Assembly (NCBI GenBank): GCA_028281445.1
Contig: JANQJW010000007.1
Span: 1 to 64,000, forward strand
From: Planctomycetota bacterium
GTDB lineage: Bacteria > Planctomycetota > PLA2 > JAEUHO01
Length of the DNA: 64,000 nt
Reading direction: 5' to 3'
Shown here: positions 26,103 to 34,518 of the stretch, piece after piece
Position numbering within the stretch: the first letter of the stretch is position 1
How the letters are laid out: every line of letters starts with the position of its first letter
Made by a program: the position numbers and the translations under genes
Notes under the pieces: generated by a model
Database searches by the model: none
Told to the model about the DNA's origin: nothing
What the model saw: the letters and a program-made list of their open reading frames with translations, nothing else

Positions 26103-27461
26103 TCAATACATGTACAGCCGCCGGAACATCGACCACGCGCCCTTGCCGCCGTTCTTGACGGCGCGTACGCGCCAGCGATAGCGGCCGCGCTCGAGCTTGT
26201 CCGGTCGATACCGTGCGCCGTTGACCATCAGCGTCTCGACCTTCTGCCACGCACCGCTCGGAAGCTCTTCCTGCAGCTCCCACTCGTATTGCGATGCGCC
26301 CGACACGGACGTCCACGTGAACGTGGCGCCGTAGCGGTACGGGTAGCTCTCGCCGGCCGGCGGGCTCTGGAGGCCCGGCGTGCCGAGGTTCACCGCCGGC
26401 CCTGCCGGCGCCGGATCGCTCGGCGGCGGGTTGCTGGGCACCGGAGTCGGCGGGTTCACCGGCGTGGGGTCGGTCGGCGGAGGACCCGCAGGCGGCGCGT
26501 CCATGGGCCCGGGATCCACCGGCGCCGGACCGGCCGGGGCGGGCGTCGCGCCACCCGAGCCCTCGCCGACGAGCAGGCGCACCTGCGTACCGCTCACAGC
26601 CAGGCTTCCCGGCAACGGGGTCTGTTGCACCACCATGCCGCGATCGCCCTCGGAGCTGGGCACGCGATACACGTCGCACGTGAAGCCCCAGTTCTGCGCA
26701 GCCTTGACGGCGTTGTTCCACTCGCTGCCCTCCATCTGGGGAACGCTGCGATGGTCGGCCGACGGCGTCTCGCCAAGCGCCACGACGAGGATCACGGCTT
26801 CCCCGGCGGCGAGCTGGGTTCCGGAGTGCGGACGCTGGTTCACGACCTTGCCGATGAGCGTCGGAACGCCGAGCGTGTATTCGACCGAGACCTTCCAGCG
26901 ACGCAGGGCGGCCTGCGCCTGGCGCGTCGGTTGTCCGAGCACGCTGGGTATGGCCGGCCCGGTGTTGTTCGGCAAGCGACCTCGCGGCAGCGCACCGAGC
27001 GCGCCGGTAGGCGGTGCCGCGCCCGGAGCCGAGGACGTCGGACCCGAGGGGTTCGGATCCGCGGGCATCGGATCCGTCGGCGCGCCGCCGGGCGGGTTGC
27101 CGAGCGGATCGCTACCGGGACCGGTAGGCGGGCCGTCCGGTCCGGCATCCGAAGGCTTCGTCGGGATGGGGTCCGGCGGTGTCGCGCCCGGCTGGGTCTT
27201 CGGCGTCGCGCCGACCACCGTGAGCGTGATCGTCTCGCCGGCGTTGCGCTCGCAGAGCCCGCCGGGCTTCTGCGAGATCACCTGGCCGATGGTGGCGCCG
27301 GGAACACGATTCACCGCGGCCTTGAAGCCGGCCTGCTCGAGCAGGCTCGTGGCTTCGTCCACCGAGAGTCCGACGACATCGGGCACCGTGTCGGCCGAAG
27401 CGGCCGGCGCGAAGGCTGCCGCCAGCACCAACGCGACCAGGACGTAGCGAATGCGAACCAT
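26103..27461 (-). CDS. Exported PASTA-domain protein with Pro-rich linkers
   Basis: Signal peptide ending A-S-A-D. Three PASTA-like domains follow: about residues 27-90 (V-P-D-V-V-G-L-S-V-D-E-A), 170-235 (I-P-S-V-L-G-Q-P), and 240-305 (V-P-Q-M-E-G-S-E). They are separated by long Pro/Gly/Asp-rich linkers. The C-terminal ~95 residues look like a fibronectin-III-type fold ending R-Y-R-W-R-V-R. PASTA domains in other bacteria bind muropeptides, usually on kinases or PBPs; none is fused here. ATG 27461 follows GAGGG at correct spacing; a GTG 12 bp upstream is possible. Function is likely in the envelope. Confidence 0.82.
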   Translation of the reverse strand: MVRIRYVLVALVLAAAFAPAASADTVPDVVGLSVDEATSLLEQAGFKAAVNRVPGATIGQVISQKPGGLCERNAGETITLTVVGATPKTQPGATPPDPIPTKPSDAGPDGPPTGPGSDPLGNPPGGAPTDPMPADPNPSGPTSSAPGAAPPTGALGALPRGRLPNNTGPAIPSVLGQPTRQAQAALRRWKVSVEYTLGVPTLIGKVVNQRPHSGTQLAAGEAVILVVALGETPSADHRSVPQMEGSEWNNAVKAAQNWGFTCDVYRVPSSEGDRGMVVQQTPLPGSLAVSGTQVRLLVGEGSGGATPAPAGPAPVDPGPMDAPPAGPPPTDPTPVNPPTPVPSNPPPSDPAPAGPAVNLGTPGLQSPPAGESYPYRYGATFTWTSVSGASQYEWELQEELPSGAWQKVETLMVNGARYRPDKLERGRYRWRVRAVKNGGKGAWSMFRRLYMY

Positions 27462-27570
27462 CGTATCCCTCACCGGATTGGAGATGCCCCCCGCGGGCTG
27501 CTCCGGATATTCGCGTACAGAGTAGCGCAGAGGGCCTTTTCAAGGAGGGCAAACGGGCCTGAAACAGCCC

Positions 27571-28128
27571 TTACTCGCACACCGGTTGCGATGCAGCATG
27601 CGGCGCCTCGGGGCCCGAGAAGGCCGTCTCCACCAGCTGCAACGCGCGCTCGGCGGTGTAGGCGGCGGCGCCTTCCGCCTCGGCCGCCGCCACGCACTCC
27701 GCGCACCAGCGGCTGTCGGCGACTCGGCGGCGGCGCTCGTGAAAGCGCCGGCAGACCGGACAGCGATAGCGGTAGACGCGCCCCGGTAGCCAGCGCGAGT
27801 GCAGGAGTCCGCCGGCCTCCGTGCAGGCGCGCCGAAACTCCGGACCATGGCCGAACGGGCGGCCGAGCACCGCGAGCCCGACGTGCACCGCCTCGTGCAC
27901 GAGGATTCCGCGCAGGTCCTCCGGGTAGACCTCGAAGTAGATCGGCGAGAGCTCCACCTCGGCGGACCGGAAGCGCCCCGCCCGGTTGTCGATGACGGCG
28001 CGGCCGGCGCGTCGCAGACGCCGGTTCCACGAGACGGGAACATCCGGCCACTCGGCGATGCCGAGCACGAGGCCCACATCCGCGAACGCAGATTCGGCTT
28101 CGGCATAGAGGGCGGTCAGCGACAGCAC
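27571..28128 (-). CDS. SprT-like zinc metalloprotease-domain protein
   Basis: A 185-aa protein with a zinc-binding H-E-A-V-H motif (HExxH, about residues 78-82), a third histidine in F-G-H-G-P-E-F, and a downstream zinc ribbon with two CxxC pairs (C-P-V-C, then C-A-E-C). This order, HExxH then ribbon, is that of SprT/Spartan-like proteins, whose eukaryotic members cleave DNA-protein crosslinks. The bacterial role is uncertain. No signal peptide, consistent with a cytoplasmic site. It diverges from a lipoprotein gene. Confidence 0.78.
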   Translation of the reverse strand: MLSLTALYAEAESAFADVGLVLGIAEWPDVPVSWNRRLRRAGRAVIDNRAGRFRSAEVELSPIYFEVYPEDLRGILVHEAVHVGLAVLGRPFGHGPEFRRACTEAGGLLHSRWLPGRVYRYRCPVCRRFHERRRRVADSRWCAECVAAAEAEGAAAYTAERALQLVETAFSGPEAPHAASQPVCE

Positions 28129-28179
28129 GGGCCCAGGCTAGCGGCCGCGTCCCACATGCGAGGCGGAGCGACGGGTACG

Positions 28180-28680
28180 ATGCCGCGCATGACGAGACTT
28201 CCGCTCTGCGCCGCATTCGCGCTCCTGCTCGCGGCTTGCGGTGCGGACGAACCCGAGGATCTCCATGCGGATCCCGTGCGCGTGTTCGATCGTGCGATGC
28301 AAGCCGTGCACGCAGGCGACTGGAAGTCTCTTCGTCCCCTGTTGACGAAGCAGGCACGCGCGAATCTCGAGCGCGACCTGACGCGGCTACGCCGGCGTCT
28401 CGCCCACGAGCAGGACGGAAAGAACGAGCGTCGCATCGCCAAGGCACGGCTCGGTGCCGACTACGAGGCCGAGCTCGGCCGTGCAACCACGGGCGGATTG
28501 GGCGACGTGCTGCGGTTCTTCGTGCGCATCTCCCCGCGTCCGGCGAAGCCCAAGACCCAGCGCAAGCAGTTCGAGAAGTTCCGCGCCGAGATCCTCTACG
28601 CCGACGACGAGGGCACGTTGCGACCCGTACGGTTGATCCGCCGTCCGGAGGGGTGGTTCATCGACGATCTGCAGCTCTGA
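28180..28680 (+). CDS. Small lipoprotein of unknown function
   Basis: A 166-aa protein with a lipobox L-A-A-C-G right after a short hydrophobic leader, then an acidic stretch. The mature part has an N-terminal helical section (V-F-D-R-A-M-Q-A-V-H-A-G-D-W) like a DUF4878/NTF2-like opening, then a basic middle and an ending G-W-F-I-D-D-L, common in NTF2-like lipoproteins. ATG 28180 is the first start; ATG 28189 is also possible. It is 68 bp upstream of a STAS gene in the same direction. Confidence 0.65.
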   Translation: MPRMTRLPLCAAFALLLAACGADEPEDLHADPVRVFDRAMQAVHAGDWKSLRPLLTKQARANLERDLTRLRRRLAHEQDGKNERRIAKARLGADYEAELGRATTGGLGDVLRFFVRISPRPAKPKTQRKQFEKFRAEILYADDEGTLRPVRLIRRPEGWFIDDLQL

Positions 28681-28748
28681 CGACTCGAAGTGTCGCAGTA
28701 GGTATCCGTCGGGTTGCCACTGCCCGGGGGGCCTGCCACACTGAGTCG

Positions 28749-29084
28749 ATGAGTCAGAGCGTTCCTGTCCTCGTCCCGCCGCACGAGCTCACCGATGCCT
28801 CCATCCCGGGCTTCGAGGAGATGCTCGAGCCCCATGTCGCTTCGGGCTGCCGCGGCATCGTGCTCGACCTGGGACAGGTCACGTTCATCAACAGCACGGG
28901 ACTCGGTTCGCTTGTGAAGGTCGGCATGAAGCTGGATCGCGACGGCCGCCGGCTTGCGCTGGCGCGGCCGGAGAAGCAGGTCGAGCGCATGCTGCGCCTT
29001 GTGGGGCTGGACTCCAAGCTGCCGGTGTTCAAGACGCTGGCGGAGGCGTCGGGCCACGTCGGCACGCGCGCTGGACAGGCCTGA
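28749..29084 (+). CDS. STAS-domain anti-sigma factor antagonist
   Basis: A 111-aa single STAS domain, similar to SpoIIAA/RsbV. The phosphorylatable site matches F-I-N-S-T-G-L-G-S-L (serine around residue 56). In known systems, a serine kinase anti-sigma factor phosphorylates this serine; the unphosphorylated form frees a sigma factor. No such kinase or phosphatase is in the window. Another STAS gene lies at 31903-32238. It sits 10 bp before folB on the same strand. Confidence 0.9.
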   Translation: MSQSVPVLVPPHELTDASIPGFEEMLEPHVASGCRGIVLDLGQVTFINSTGLGSLVKVGMKLDRDGRRLALARPEKQVERMLRLVGLDSKLPVFKTLAEASGHVGTRAGQA

Positions 29085-29094
29085 ACCCGCCGGC

Positions 29095-29466
29095 ATGAAG
29101 GACGTCGTCTTCGTTCGCGACCTCGAGGTCGAGGCCATCATCGGGATCAACGACTGGGAGCGCGAGCAGCGCCAGAAGATCCTCGTCGATCTCGACATGT
29201 CGTGTGACGCGGCCGCGGCCGCCGAGAACGACGACATCGAGAAGGCGGTCAACTACCGCTCGGTTACCAAGGCGTGCATCAAGCACATCGAGGAGAGCGA
29301 GTACTTCCTCGTCGAGACGTTGGCCGAGCGCTTGGCTGCACTGATTCGCGCGGACTTCGGCGTGGCCTGGGTGCGCGTGCGCGTGCGCAAGCCCGGTGCG
29401 GTGCGGCATAGCCGTGAGGTCGGGATCGAGATCGAGCGCGGCTCGCGGGCGGGAGCGACGGGTTGA
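29095..29466 (+). CDS. folB: Dihydroneopterin aldolase
   Basis: A folate biosynthesis enzyme of 123 aa, converting dihydroneopterin to 6-hydroxymethyl-dihydropterin and glycolaldehyde. Family motifs visible include E-A-I-I-G-I-N-D-W-E-R (residues ~13-23), an N-Y-R-S-V-T-K segment, V-E-T-L-A-E-R-L-A with the conserved E, and V-R-V-R-K-P-G-A. The stop overlaps the TTG start of folK by three bases of TTGA, so the two steps of the pathway are translationally coupled. Confidence 0.93.
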   Translation: MKDVVFVRDLEVEAIIGINDWEREQRQKILVDLDMSCDAAAAAENDDIEKAVNYRSVTKACIKHIEESEYFLVETLAERLAALIRADFGVAWVRVRVRKPGAVRHSREVGIEIERGSRAGATG

Positions 29467-29951
29467 CGTCGCGCTCGTGGGAGCACCTGCTCTCGCTCGG
29501 GTCCAACGTGGAGCCGGACCACTGGATCCCCCGCGCGCTGGCGCTGTTCGATACGCGCTTCGGAGACATCACGACGTCGCCGCGGTACGCGGTGCCCGCG
29601 GTCGGGGGCGCGGCGGGCACGCCGGACTTCGTGAATCTCGCCGTTCGGGTCCGGACGGACCTACCGCCCCAGGCGCTGCGTGTCGTCTGCCGCCATGTCG
29701 AGGAGCTGTGCGCGCGCGTGCGCAGCGCCGATCGCAACGCGCCGCGGACACTGGACGTGGACGTCGTCTACTCGCTCGGGCCCGGCCGTGACCCGGTCGC
29801 CGCCGACGATCTCGCCACGGAGCCGTACGTGCTGGTGCCGTGCGCCGATATCTGGCCGGATGCGGGCCTGCCGGAGACGTCCGTGACACTCGCGGAACGC
29901 GTAGACGAGATGGTCTCTGACTGGCGGGCGGCGCACGTCCGCGAGGGGTAG
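29463..29951 (+). CDS. folK: 6-hydroxymethyl-dihydropterin pyrophosphokinase
   Basis: The next folate-pathway enzyme (HPPK), 162 aa. Motifs: L-S-L-G-S-N near the N-terminus, F-V-N-L-A-V, and A-P-R-T-L-D-V-D-V-V, equivalent to the conserved R-T-L-D-L-D-I that binds Mg-ATP. It begins with TTG at 29463 inside the folB stop. The usual H-P-R-M-H-x-R-x-F motif appears as Y-V-L-V-P-C-A-D-I, somewhat degraded, so the enzyme is divergent. folP is not in the window. Confidence 0.85.
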   Translation: MTSRSWEHLLSLGSNVEPDHWIPRALALFDTRFGDITTSPRYAVPAVGGAAGTPDFVNLAVRVRTDLPPQALRVVCRHVEELCARVRSADRNAPRTLDVDVVYSLGPGRDPVAADDLATEPYVLVPCADIWPDAGLPETSVTLAERVDEMVSDWRAAHVREG

Positions 29952-29954
29952 TCC

Positions 29955-30917
29955 ATGCGCGTGCCCGTTCTTCTCGTCGTGCTGCTGGCGCTTGCGGGCT
30001 GCGGAGACGACGCCCCGCAGCCCGAGCCCGGTGTCACGAAGCCCGCGCCTCCTGCTCCGACCCCGGCGCCGTGGCGGCGGTGCCGGCTCGCCGGTGTGAA
30101 GCAGGCCGGCGGGTTGACGCTCTACAAGGGAGATCTCCTCGTGGTCTGCGGCAAGAACGACCGGGCGGTGCGTGCGTTCGGTGTTCGGGATCTGCAGCCG
30201 GGCACAGAGCTGGAGGGCCGTTCCCTCGCGCAGCAAGTCACGAAGGACGCGATGCTCATGGGCGGCGAGCCCTTCGCGCTGCAGGGATACAAGCTCGAGC
30301 ATCTCTGGGCGCAGAAGCTCGACTTCCAGGCCCTTGCCGTCCAATCGCCGAACTTCGTCTACCTGGGTGACCGCGTACGACGCGTGTGCTACTGGGGGGC
30401 GCTGCTCGGCGACCAGACCGGGCGCACGGATCGCGTGCTCATCAAGGGGGTGTTCATCGTGCCCGGTGCCAAGCGCACCGACACGGAGGCAGGAGACTGG
30501 CGGGACAAGGGGCCGGGGCTTGCCGGGTTCGCCTCTATAGGAAAGGGCCGGGCCTCGGGTGACTTCTACGCCGTAGATCGCGGTGCGTCGGGAGGCCGTC
30601 TGCGCATTCACCGTGTCAACCGTTTCGCGACGCGGCTCGGGCCGGTGCGCGTCCGCCATGGCTACAAGGGGCCGCTCGCCGCAGACGCGCTCTCGCTGCA
30701 CGGTCGCAGCTTCCTGCTCTTGCACGGAGCGGCGCCGGGCACGCTCTCCGAGGCTTCTGACCCGCTGGCCGGCGAGACCGTCGGCCTCAAGAGACTCGAA
30801 GCCGCGCCCGCGCCGCCCGCGGGCGAGACCTGGACGGGCATGTGCCACGGTCCCGACGGCACGCTCTACCTGATCTCGAACGGCGCGCCGGCGCAGCTGG
30901 CCTGGCGCGCGCGCTAG
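29955..30917 (+). CDS. Lipoprotein of unknown function (320 aa)
   Basis: Lipobox L-A-G-C-G at the end of a clear signal peptide, then a Pro-rich linker (residues ~22-45). The rest is strand-rich with repeated Y/L-K-G-D-L and G-R-S-F-L-L patterns, which would fit a beta-propeller-like fold. No catalytic motif is recognised. It follows folK by 3 bp on the same strand, and its stop shares a CTAG with the convergent ATP-grasp gene. Confidence 0.7.
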   Translation: MRVPVLLVVLLALAGCGDDAPQPEPGVTKPAPPAPTPAPWRRCRLAGVKQAGGLTLYKGDLLVVCGKNDRAVRAFGVRDLQPGTELEGRSLAQQVTKDAMLMGGEPFALQGYKLEHLWAQKLDFQALAVQSPNFVYLGDRVRRVCYWGALLGDQTGRTDRVLIKGVFIVPGAKRTDTEAGDWRDKGPGLAGFASIGKGRASGDFYAVDRGASGGRLRIHRVNRFATRLGPVRVRHGYKGPLAADALSLHGRSFLLLHGAAPGTLSEASDPLAGETVGLKRLEAAPAPPAGETWTGMCHGPDGTLYLISNGAPAQLAWRAR

Positions 30918-31882
30918 GCGCGCGCCAGCGCAGCACGGACGACCTGACGCGTGAAGCCTTCGTGCCCGGCGGGGTCGTTCAGCAGGCACAGGTCGGCGCT
31001 GCCGGGATCAGTCGGCGGGTAGTACACGCCGCAGTTGGGGTTGATCTCGAGCATGAAGATGCGGCCGTCGGCATCCGCGCGTACGTCGCAGCGTCCGTAG
31101 CTCGATCCGATCACCGAGAAGAAGCGCGCGCACGCGTCGCGTAGCCGCCTCTCGAGCACGGGATCCCCGACGGGTGTGCACGCCATGGCGCTGTAGTCGA
31201 CCCACTTGAGACCTGCGTGCTTGAAATGCTCGCCGTCGGGAAACCGGTACTGCATCGGCGTGTAGGTCGTCGGGTGCGCAGGGTCGTCCGGGTTGTCGGA
31301 CACGAGCACGGTGCACTCGATGCCGTCGATGTACTCCTCGATGAGGGCAGCTCCGAAGCGCGACATTATCTTCTTTGCCTGGCGCCGCAGACCGGCGGGC
31401 GTGACGACGCGCGACGCGCGGCTCAGTGCCACGCTCGCGTAGCTGCTGGGGTGCTTCACGAAGAGGGGGAAGTGCAGGGCGGTCGCGGCGCGTTCGACGT
31501 CACGTGTCGTGCGCGCGATGACGTGGTCCGGCGTGTCGATCCCCAGGTCGCGACACGCTCGCTTCATGGCTTCGCGCGAAGGCTCGTAGAAGGCGGACGC
31601 AGCGCCCGTGAAGGGCACGCCGTGCCGCTCGAGCGTCTCCACGACTTCGATGCCGGGATTATCCTCCTCGTCGGCCGCGCCGTCGCACAGGTTGAAGAAG
31701 AGGTCGAACCCCTCTGCGATCAACGCCTCGACCCGGTCGACGCAGGTCTCCTTCTCCAACACGGCGACGGTCCACTGTGCCTCAGGCAGGAACGGCCGCG
31801 GATCGCACGGCCAGTCGCCGTCGGGCAACGGCAGGTTGTCGATGTCCTGGGTCGTGAGCAGGCAGACGCGCACGCAAGCCAC
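30914..31882 (-). CDS. ATP-grasp ligase, D-Ala-D-Ala-ligase-like
   Basis: A 322-aa ATP-grasp protein. It has a preATP-grasp part with F-N-L-C-D-G (like the G-x-x-G-E-D/N-L-x-E region of Ddl relatives), a central lysine in F-P-L-F-V-K-H-P, I-E-E-Y-I-D-G as the ATP-binding edge, and the metal-binding L-E-I-N-P-N-C-G near the C-terminus. These indicate a carboxylate-amine (or similar) ligase. It is not a standard Ddl, as the catalytic loop segments differ and no mur genes are close. GTG start at 31882; a second GTG nine bases downstream is also possible. Confidence 0.82.
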   Translation of the reverse strand: MACVRVCLLTTQDIDNLPLPDGDWPCDPRPFLPEAQWTVAVLEKETCVDRVEALIAEGFDLFFNLCDGAADEEDNPGIEVVETLERHGVPFTGAASAFYEPSREAMKRACRDLGIDTPDHVIARTTRDVERAATALHFPLFVKHPSSYASVALSRASRVVTPAGLRRQAKKIMSRFGAALIEEYIDGIECTVLVSDNPDDPAHPTTYTPMQYRFPDGEHFKHAGLKWVDYSAMACTPVGDPVLERRLRDACARFFSVIGSSYGRCDVRADADGRIFMLEINPNCGVYYPPTDPGSADLCLLNDPAGHEGFTRQVVRAALARA

Positions 31883-31902
31883 CGTACCCGTAGACTTCGT
31901 GG

Positions 31903-32238
31903 ATGCGCATGCGCGAGGAACAGGTCGGCGATGTGACCGTCTTGACGCCGGCAGGCACGATGGACATGACCTCCTTGCCTGCGTTCGACCGTCGCGTGAC
32001 CAAGCTCGTCGAGAGCGGAACGCGAGCGCTGGTGTGGGATCTCAGCGAGGTCGGGATGATCCCGTCCACCGCCGCGGGGTTCCTCATCGCCGCGGGCAAG
32101 CGCCTGCGCGATGCGGGCGGGCGCATGGTTCTCGCCGGTCTGCAGCAGCGCGTGCTTGGCGTGCTCAAGACGATGGGTGTCGCCGACGTCTTCCGGATCT
32201 TCCAGGACCGCGACGCGGCGTTGGCGGCGTTGGGGTGA
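31903..32238 (+). CDS. STAS-domain anti-sigma factor antagonist, second copy
   Basis: A 111-aa STAS domain starting M-R-M-R-E-E-Q-V-G-D-V-T-V-L. The site aligned with the phosphoserine reads M-I-P-S-T-A-A-G, retaining the serine. It is only distantly like the STAS protein at 28749. It is divergent from the ATP-grasp gene 20 bp away and followed by an R1 repeat. The partner kinase is unknown. Confidence 0.88.
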   Translation: MRMREEQVGDVTVLTPAGTMDMTSLPAFDRRVTKLVESGTRALVWDLSEVGMIPSTAAGFLIAAGKRLRDAGGRMVLAGLQQRVLGVLKTMGVADVFRIFQDRDAALAALG

Positions 32239-32253
32239 CGTCGCGCAGGTTGC

Positions 32254-32323
32254 TGTAGGGGGGGCACCTTGTGTGCCCCCGCGAGCTTCGTGGGCGCGGA
32301 GGGGCACAAGGCCCCTCCCTACA
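32254..32323. repeat. R1 interspersed repeat, copy c (inward-facing, diverged)
   Basis: Units at 32254-32280 (TGTAGGG, then GGGGCACCTTGTGTGCCCCC) and 32298-32323 (GAGGGGCACAAGGCCCCTCC, then CTACA) face each other. The arms differ from copies a, b and d, but both strands of each unit changed together so the hairpins are kept. It lies between convergent stop codons (STAS gene and the gene ending at 32343). Confidence 0.82.
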
Positions 32324-32342
32324 GCCCAAGGGCATGCGCCGG

Positions 32343-33005
32343 CTAATACACGTACGGCACGAGGTGCAGGTCGCCGTAGCGGCCGTCATCCGCGGCCAGC
32401 TCGTCTTCTTCGTCGAGGCCCGCCGCCGGTTCGAAGAGGCCCGCGCCCTCGAGCGTCAGCGCCTCGTCCGCGCTCGCGTCCTCAGGCAGCTCGAGCTCGA
32501 GCTCGTCCTCGAACATGCGGAGCACGATGCGCGTGCCGCGCAGCGCCTCCCACGTCTCCCGCGGCACGACGAGATCCACGAACAGGTCGAGGTCCACCAC
32601 CCACACGTCTTCGCCCATACGTTCGCCGCGGCGGTACCAGGCGGCCGGCGTCTCCATGCCGCGCACGTACGAGGCGTGAGCCTGAAAGAGGTCCTCGTCG
32701 GTCCGCACCGCTTCGTCGGCTGCGGCGCGTTCCGCCACCCGCTCGAGACCGAAGAGCAGCGCCCGCTCCAGGCGGTCCTCGCCGCCATCGAACGAGCCGT
32801 GGTTCAGGACCACCTCGTAGCGAGGCGCGCCGCTCGCAGGATCCGGTGTCGCGTCGCGGACCCGGACGAGCGTCCCGTGATCCCGCAGCAGGGGATGGGT
32901 GCGTGCCTCGGGCTCGACGTGCAGGGCCGCGAAGCCGGGCACCTGCGAGACCTCTTCCGCCAGGGCCAGGGCGCGCGCGCGGCGTTCGAAGTCCTCGAGA
33001 TCCAT
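32343..33005 (-). CDS. Acidic hypothetical protein (220 aa)
   Basis: Reading from ATG 33005 gives a cytoplasmic protein beginning M-D-L-E-D-F-E-R-R. Upstream in-frame codons overlap the divergent gene at 33079, so this start is preferred. It has a middle section with W-V-V-D-L-D-L-F-V-D-L-V-V-P and a very acidic C-terminus (D-E-E-D-E-L-A-A-D-D). I do not recognise a family. Coding is supported by codon-position GC bias and by an uninterrupted frame with a stop right after an R1 repeat. Confidence 0.6.
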   Translation of the reverse strand: MDLEDFERRARALALAEEVSQVPGFAALHVEPEARTHPLLRDHGTLVRVRDATPDPASGAPRYEVVLNHGSFDGGEDRLERALLFGLERVAERAAADEAVRTDEDLFQAHASYVRGMETPAAWYRRGERMGEDVWVVDLDLFVDLVVPRETWEALRGTRIVLRMFEDELELELPEDASADEALTLEGAGLFEPAAGLDEEDELAADDGRYGDLHLVPYVY

Positions 33006-33078
33006 GGGCGCGGAGAATACCGCCGAAGCCCCCGGCAGGGGTTGGACGGCCCAGCCGCCGCGGGGATCCTCTGCCCCC

Positions 33079-34215
33079 ATGAGCAAGCCTGCCCCCAGGC
33101 CGACCGTCGTGGACATGGCCCTGATCGTCGCCGTCGTCATCGGCACGATCGTGTTGTTGAAGAGCACGCTGGGATCGTCGGTCGAGCCCGCACCGGCCCC
33201 GGCGGTCGCGCACAAGCCCTTCCCCGGTGAGAAGCACCTGCGCAACCTCAGGCAGCTGACCTTCGCCGGAGAGAACGCCGAGGCCTACTGGTCGTTCAAC
33301 GAACGCCACCTGATCTTCCAGTCGACGCGCGACGCCTTCACCGCCGACCAGATCTACATCATGGACGCGCACGGTCGGAACCCGCGCCTCGTGAGCACGG
33401 GCAAGGGGCGCACGACGTGCTCCTACTTCATGCCCGGCGACACACGCATCGTGTACGCCTCGACGCACGGCGCCGGGGACGCGCCGCCGAAGAAGCCGCC
33501 GTACGACCGGAAGCTCGGCTACGTCTGGCCCATCTTCAACAGCTACGCGATCTACACCGCGGACCCTGACGGTTCGAACATCAAGGTGCTCGCCGATTCG
33601 CCCGGCTATGACGCCGAGGCCACGGTTTCTCCGACGGGGGACCGCATTGTCTTCACGTCGACGCGCGACGGCGATCTCGAGCTCTACTCCATGGCGATCG
33701 ACGGCAGCGATGTGAAGCGCCTGACGGACGCGCCCGGTTACGACGGCGGTGCGTTCTTCTCGTGGGACGGCAAGAAGATCGTCTGGCGCGCGCCCAGCCG
33801 CGAGGGCCTCGACATCGAGGAGACCAAGCGCCTGCTCGCACGACAGCTCGTGCGACCCTCGAAGCTCGAGATCTGGATCATGGACGCCGACGGCAGCAAC
33901 AAACGCATGATCACGAACAACGGCGCCGCGAACTTCGGCCCGTTCTGGCACCCCGACGGCAAGCGCATCATCTTCTCGTCGAACATGCACGACCCGCGCG
34001 GCGGCAACTTCGAACTCTACATCATCGATATCGACACCCTGAAGGTCGAGCAAGTCACGCACTTCGAGCGCAAGCGCCCGGGTGCGCGGCGTTCGGACGA
34101 TTTCGACGGCTTCCCGATGTTCACGCGCAACGGCAAGCGGCTGGTGTTCTGCAGCAACCGCTTCAACGCCGAGGCCAACGACACGAACGTCTTCGTCGCG
34201 GATTGGATCGACTAG
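33079..34215 (+). CDS. Membrane-anchored TolB-like beta-propeller protein
   Basis: A 378-aa protein with an N-terminal hydrophobic anchor (residues ~12-30), a Pro/Ala linker, then PD40/WD40-like repeats. Repeating cores read F-Q-S-T-R-D-A, Y-I-M-D-A-H-G-R-N, V-F-T-S-T-R-D-G-D, L-Y-S-M-A-I-D-G-S-D, I-F-S-S-N-M-H and I-W-I-M-D-A-D-G-S-N. This is the TolB C-terminal propeller pattern, but without the TolB N-terminal domain or Tol/Pal neighbours. Exported or periplasmic binding role probable. Its stop is followed directly by an R2 repeat. Confidence 0.85.
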   Translation: MSKPAPRPTVVDMALIVAVVIGTIVLLKSTLGSSVEPAPAPAVAHKPFPGEKHLRNLRQLTFAGENAEAYWSFNERHLIFQSTRDAFTADQIYIMDAHGRNPRLVSTGKGRTTCSYFMPGDTRIVYASTHGAGDAPPKKPPYDRKLGYVWPIFNSYAIYTADPDGSNIKVLADSPGYDAEATVSPTGDRIVFTSTRDGDLELYSMAIDGSDVKRLTDAPGYDGGAFFSWDGKKIVWRAPSREGLDIEETKRLLARQLVRPSKLEIWIMDADGSNKRMITNNGAANFGPFWHPDGKRIIFSSNMHDPRGGNFELYIIDIDTLKVEQVTHFERKRPGARRSDDFDGFPMFTRNGKRLVFCSNRFNAEANDTNVFVADWID

Positions 34216-34375
34216 GGGCGGCTCCCTGGATGCTCGGCAGCGCTGTGCGGGACTCCTCCTCGCGTAGCTCGGCTACGCCCCGCTCTCGGACCTCGCCGGC
34301 TCGGTCCTCGGATCGCGCAAGCGCAATCAACGCGGCGAAGGTCGTCGCCCGCTTTGCGGTGCCTTCGCCCCAGTG
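34216..34375. repeat. R2 repeat, copy b (diverged)
   Basis: The left end (GGCGGCTCCCTGGATGCTCGGC) is the reverse complement of the right end of the R2 copy at 6476-6590, with few differences. The copies also share a CGAGGA-GAG core and an end with GCGAAGG and GCAAAGC-like boxes. Here the terminal arms are not perfect inverted repeats. The element begins at the stop of the propeller gene. About 140 bp of unassigned sequence then follow, with one hairpin at 34484-34504 before the next ribosome site. Confidence 0.65.
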
Positions 34376-34518
34376 ACCCGCCCTGGGTAGTACGCACTCA
34401 GACTTGCTGACGCCTTGGCCCCACAGACAGGTCTCTCTCACTCCTGTACGCACGCCCACCATGACCTGAGAGAATGCCCCTCCGCGCCGCGGTTCTCGCG
34501 GCGCGCCCGGAGGGTCCC

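Noticed and set aside
30914-31882. Naming the ATP-grasp gene as ddl (D-alanine--D-alanine ligase)
   Set aside because: Only the general ATP-grasp pattern is clear; the Ddl-specific N-terminal motif is altered and there are no cell-wall genes nearby.
32482-34062. A 526-residue minus-strand frame overlapping the TolB-like gene
   Set aside because: Antisense to a well-supported propeller gene; the genuine minus-strand gene there is in another frame (32343-33005).
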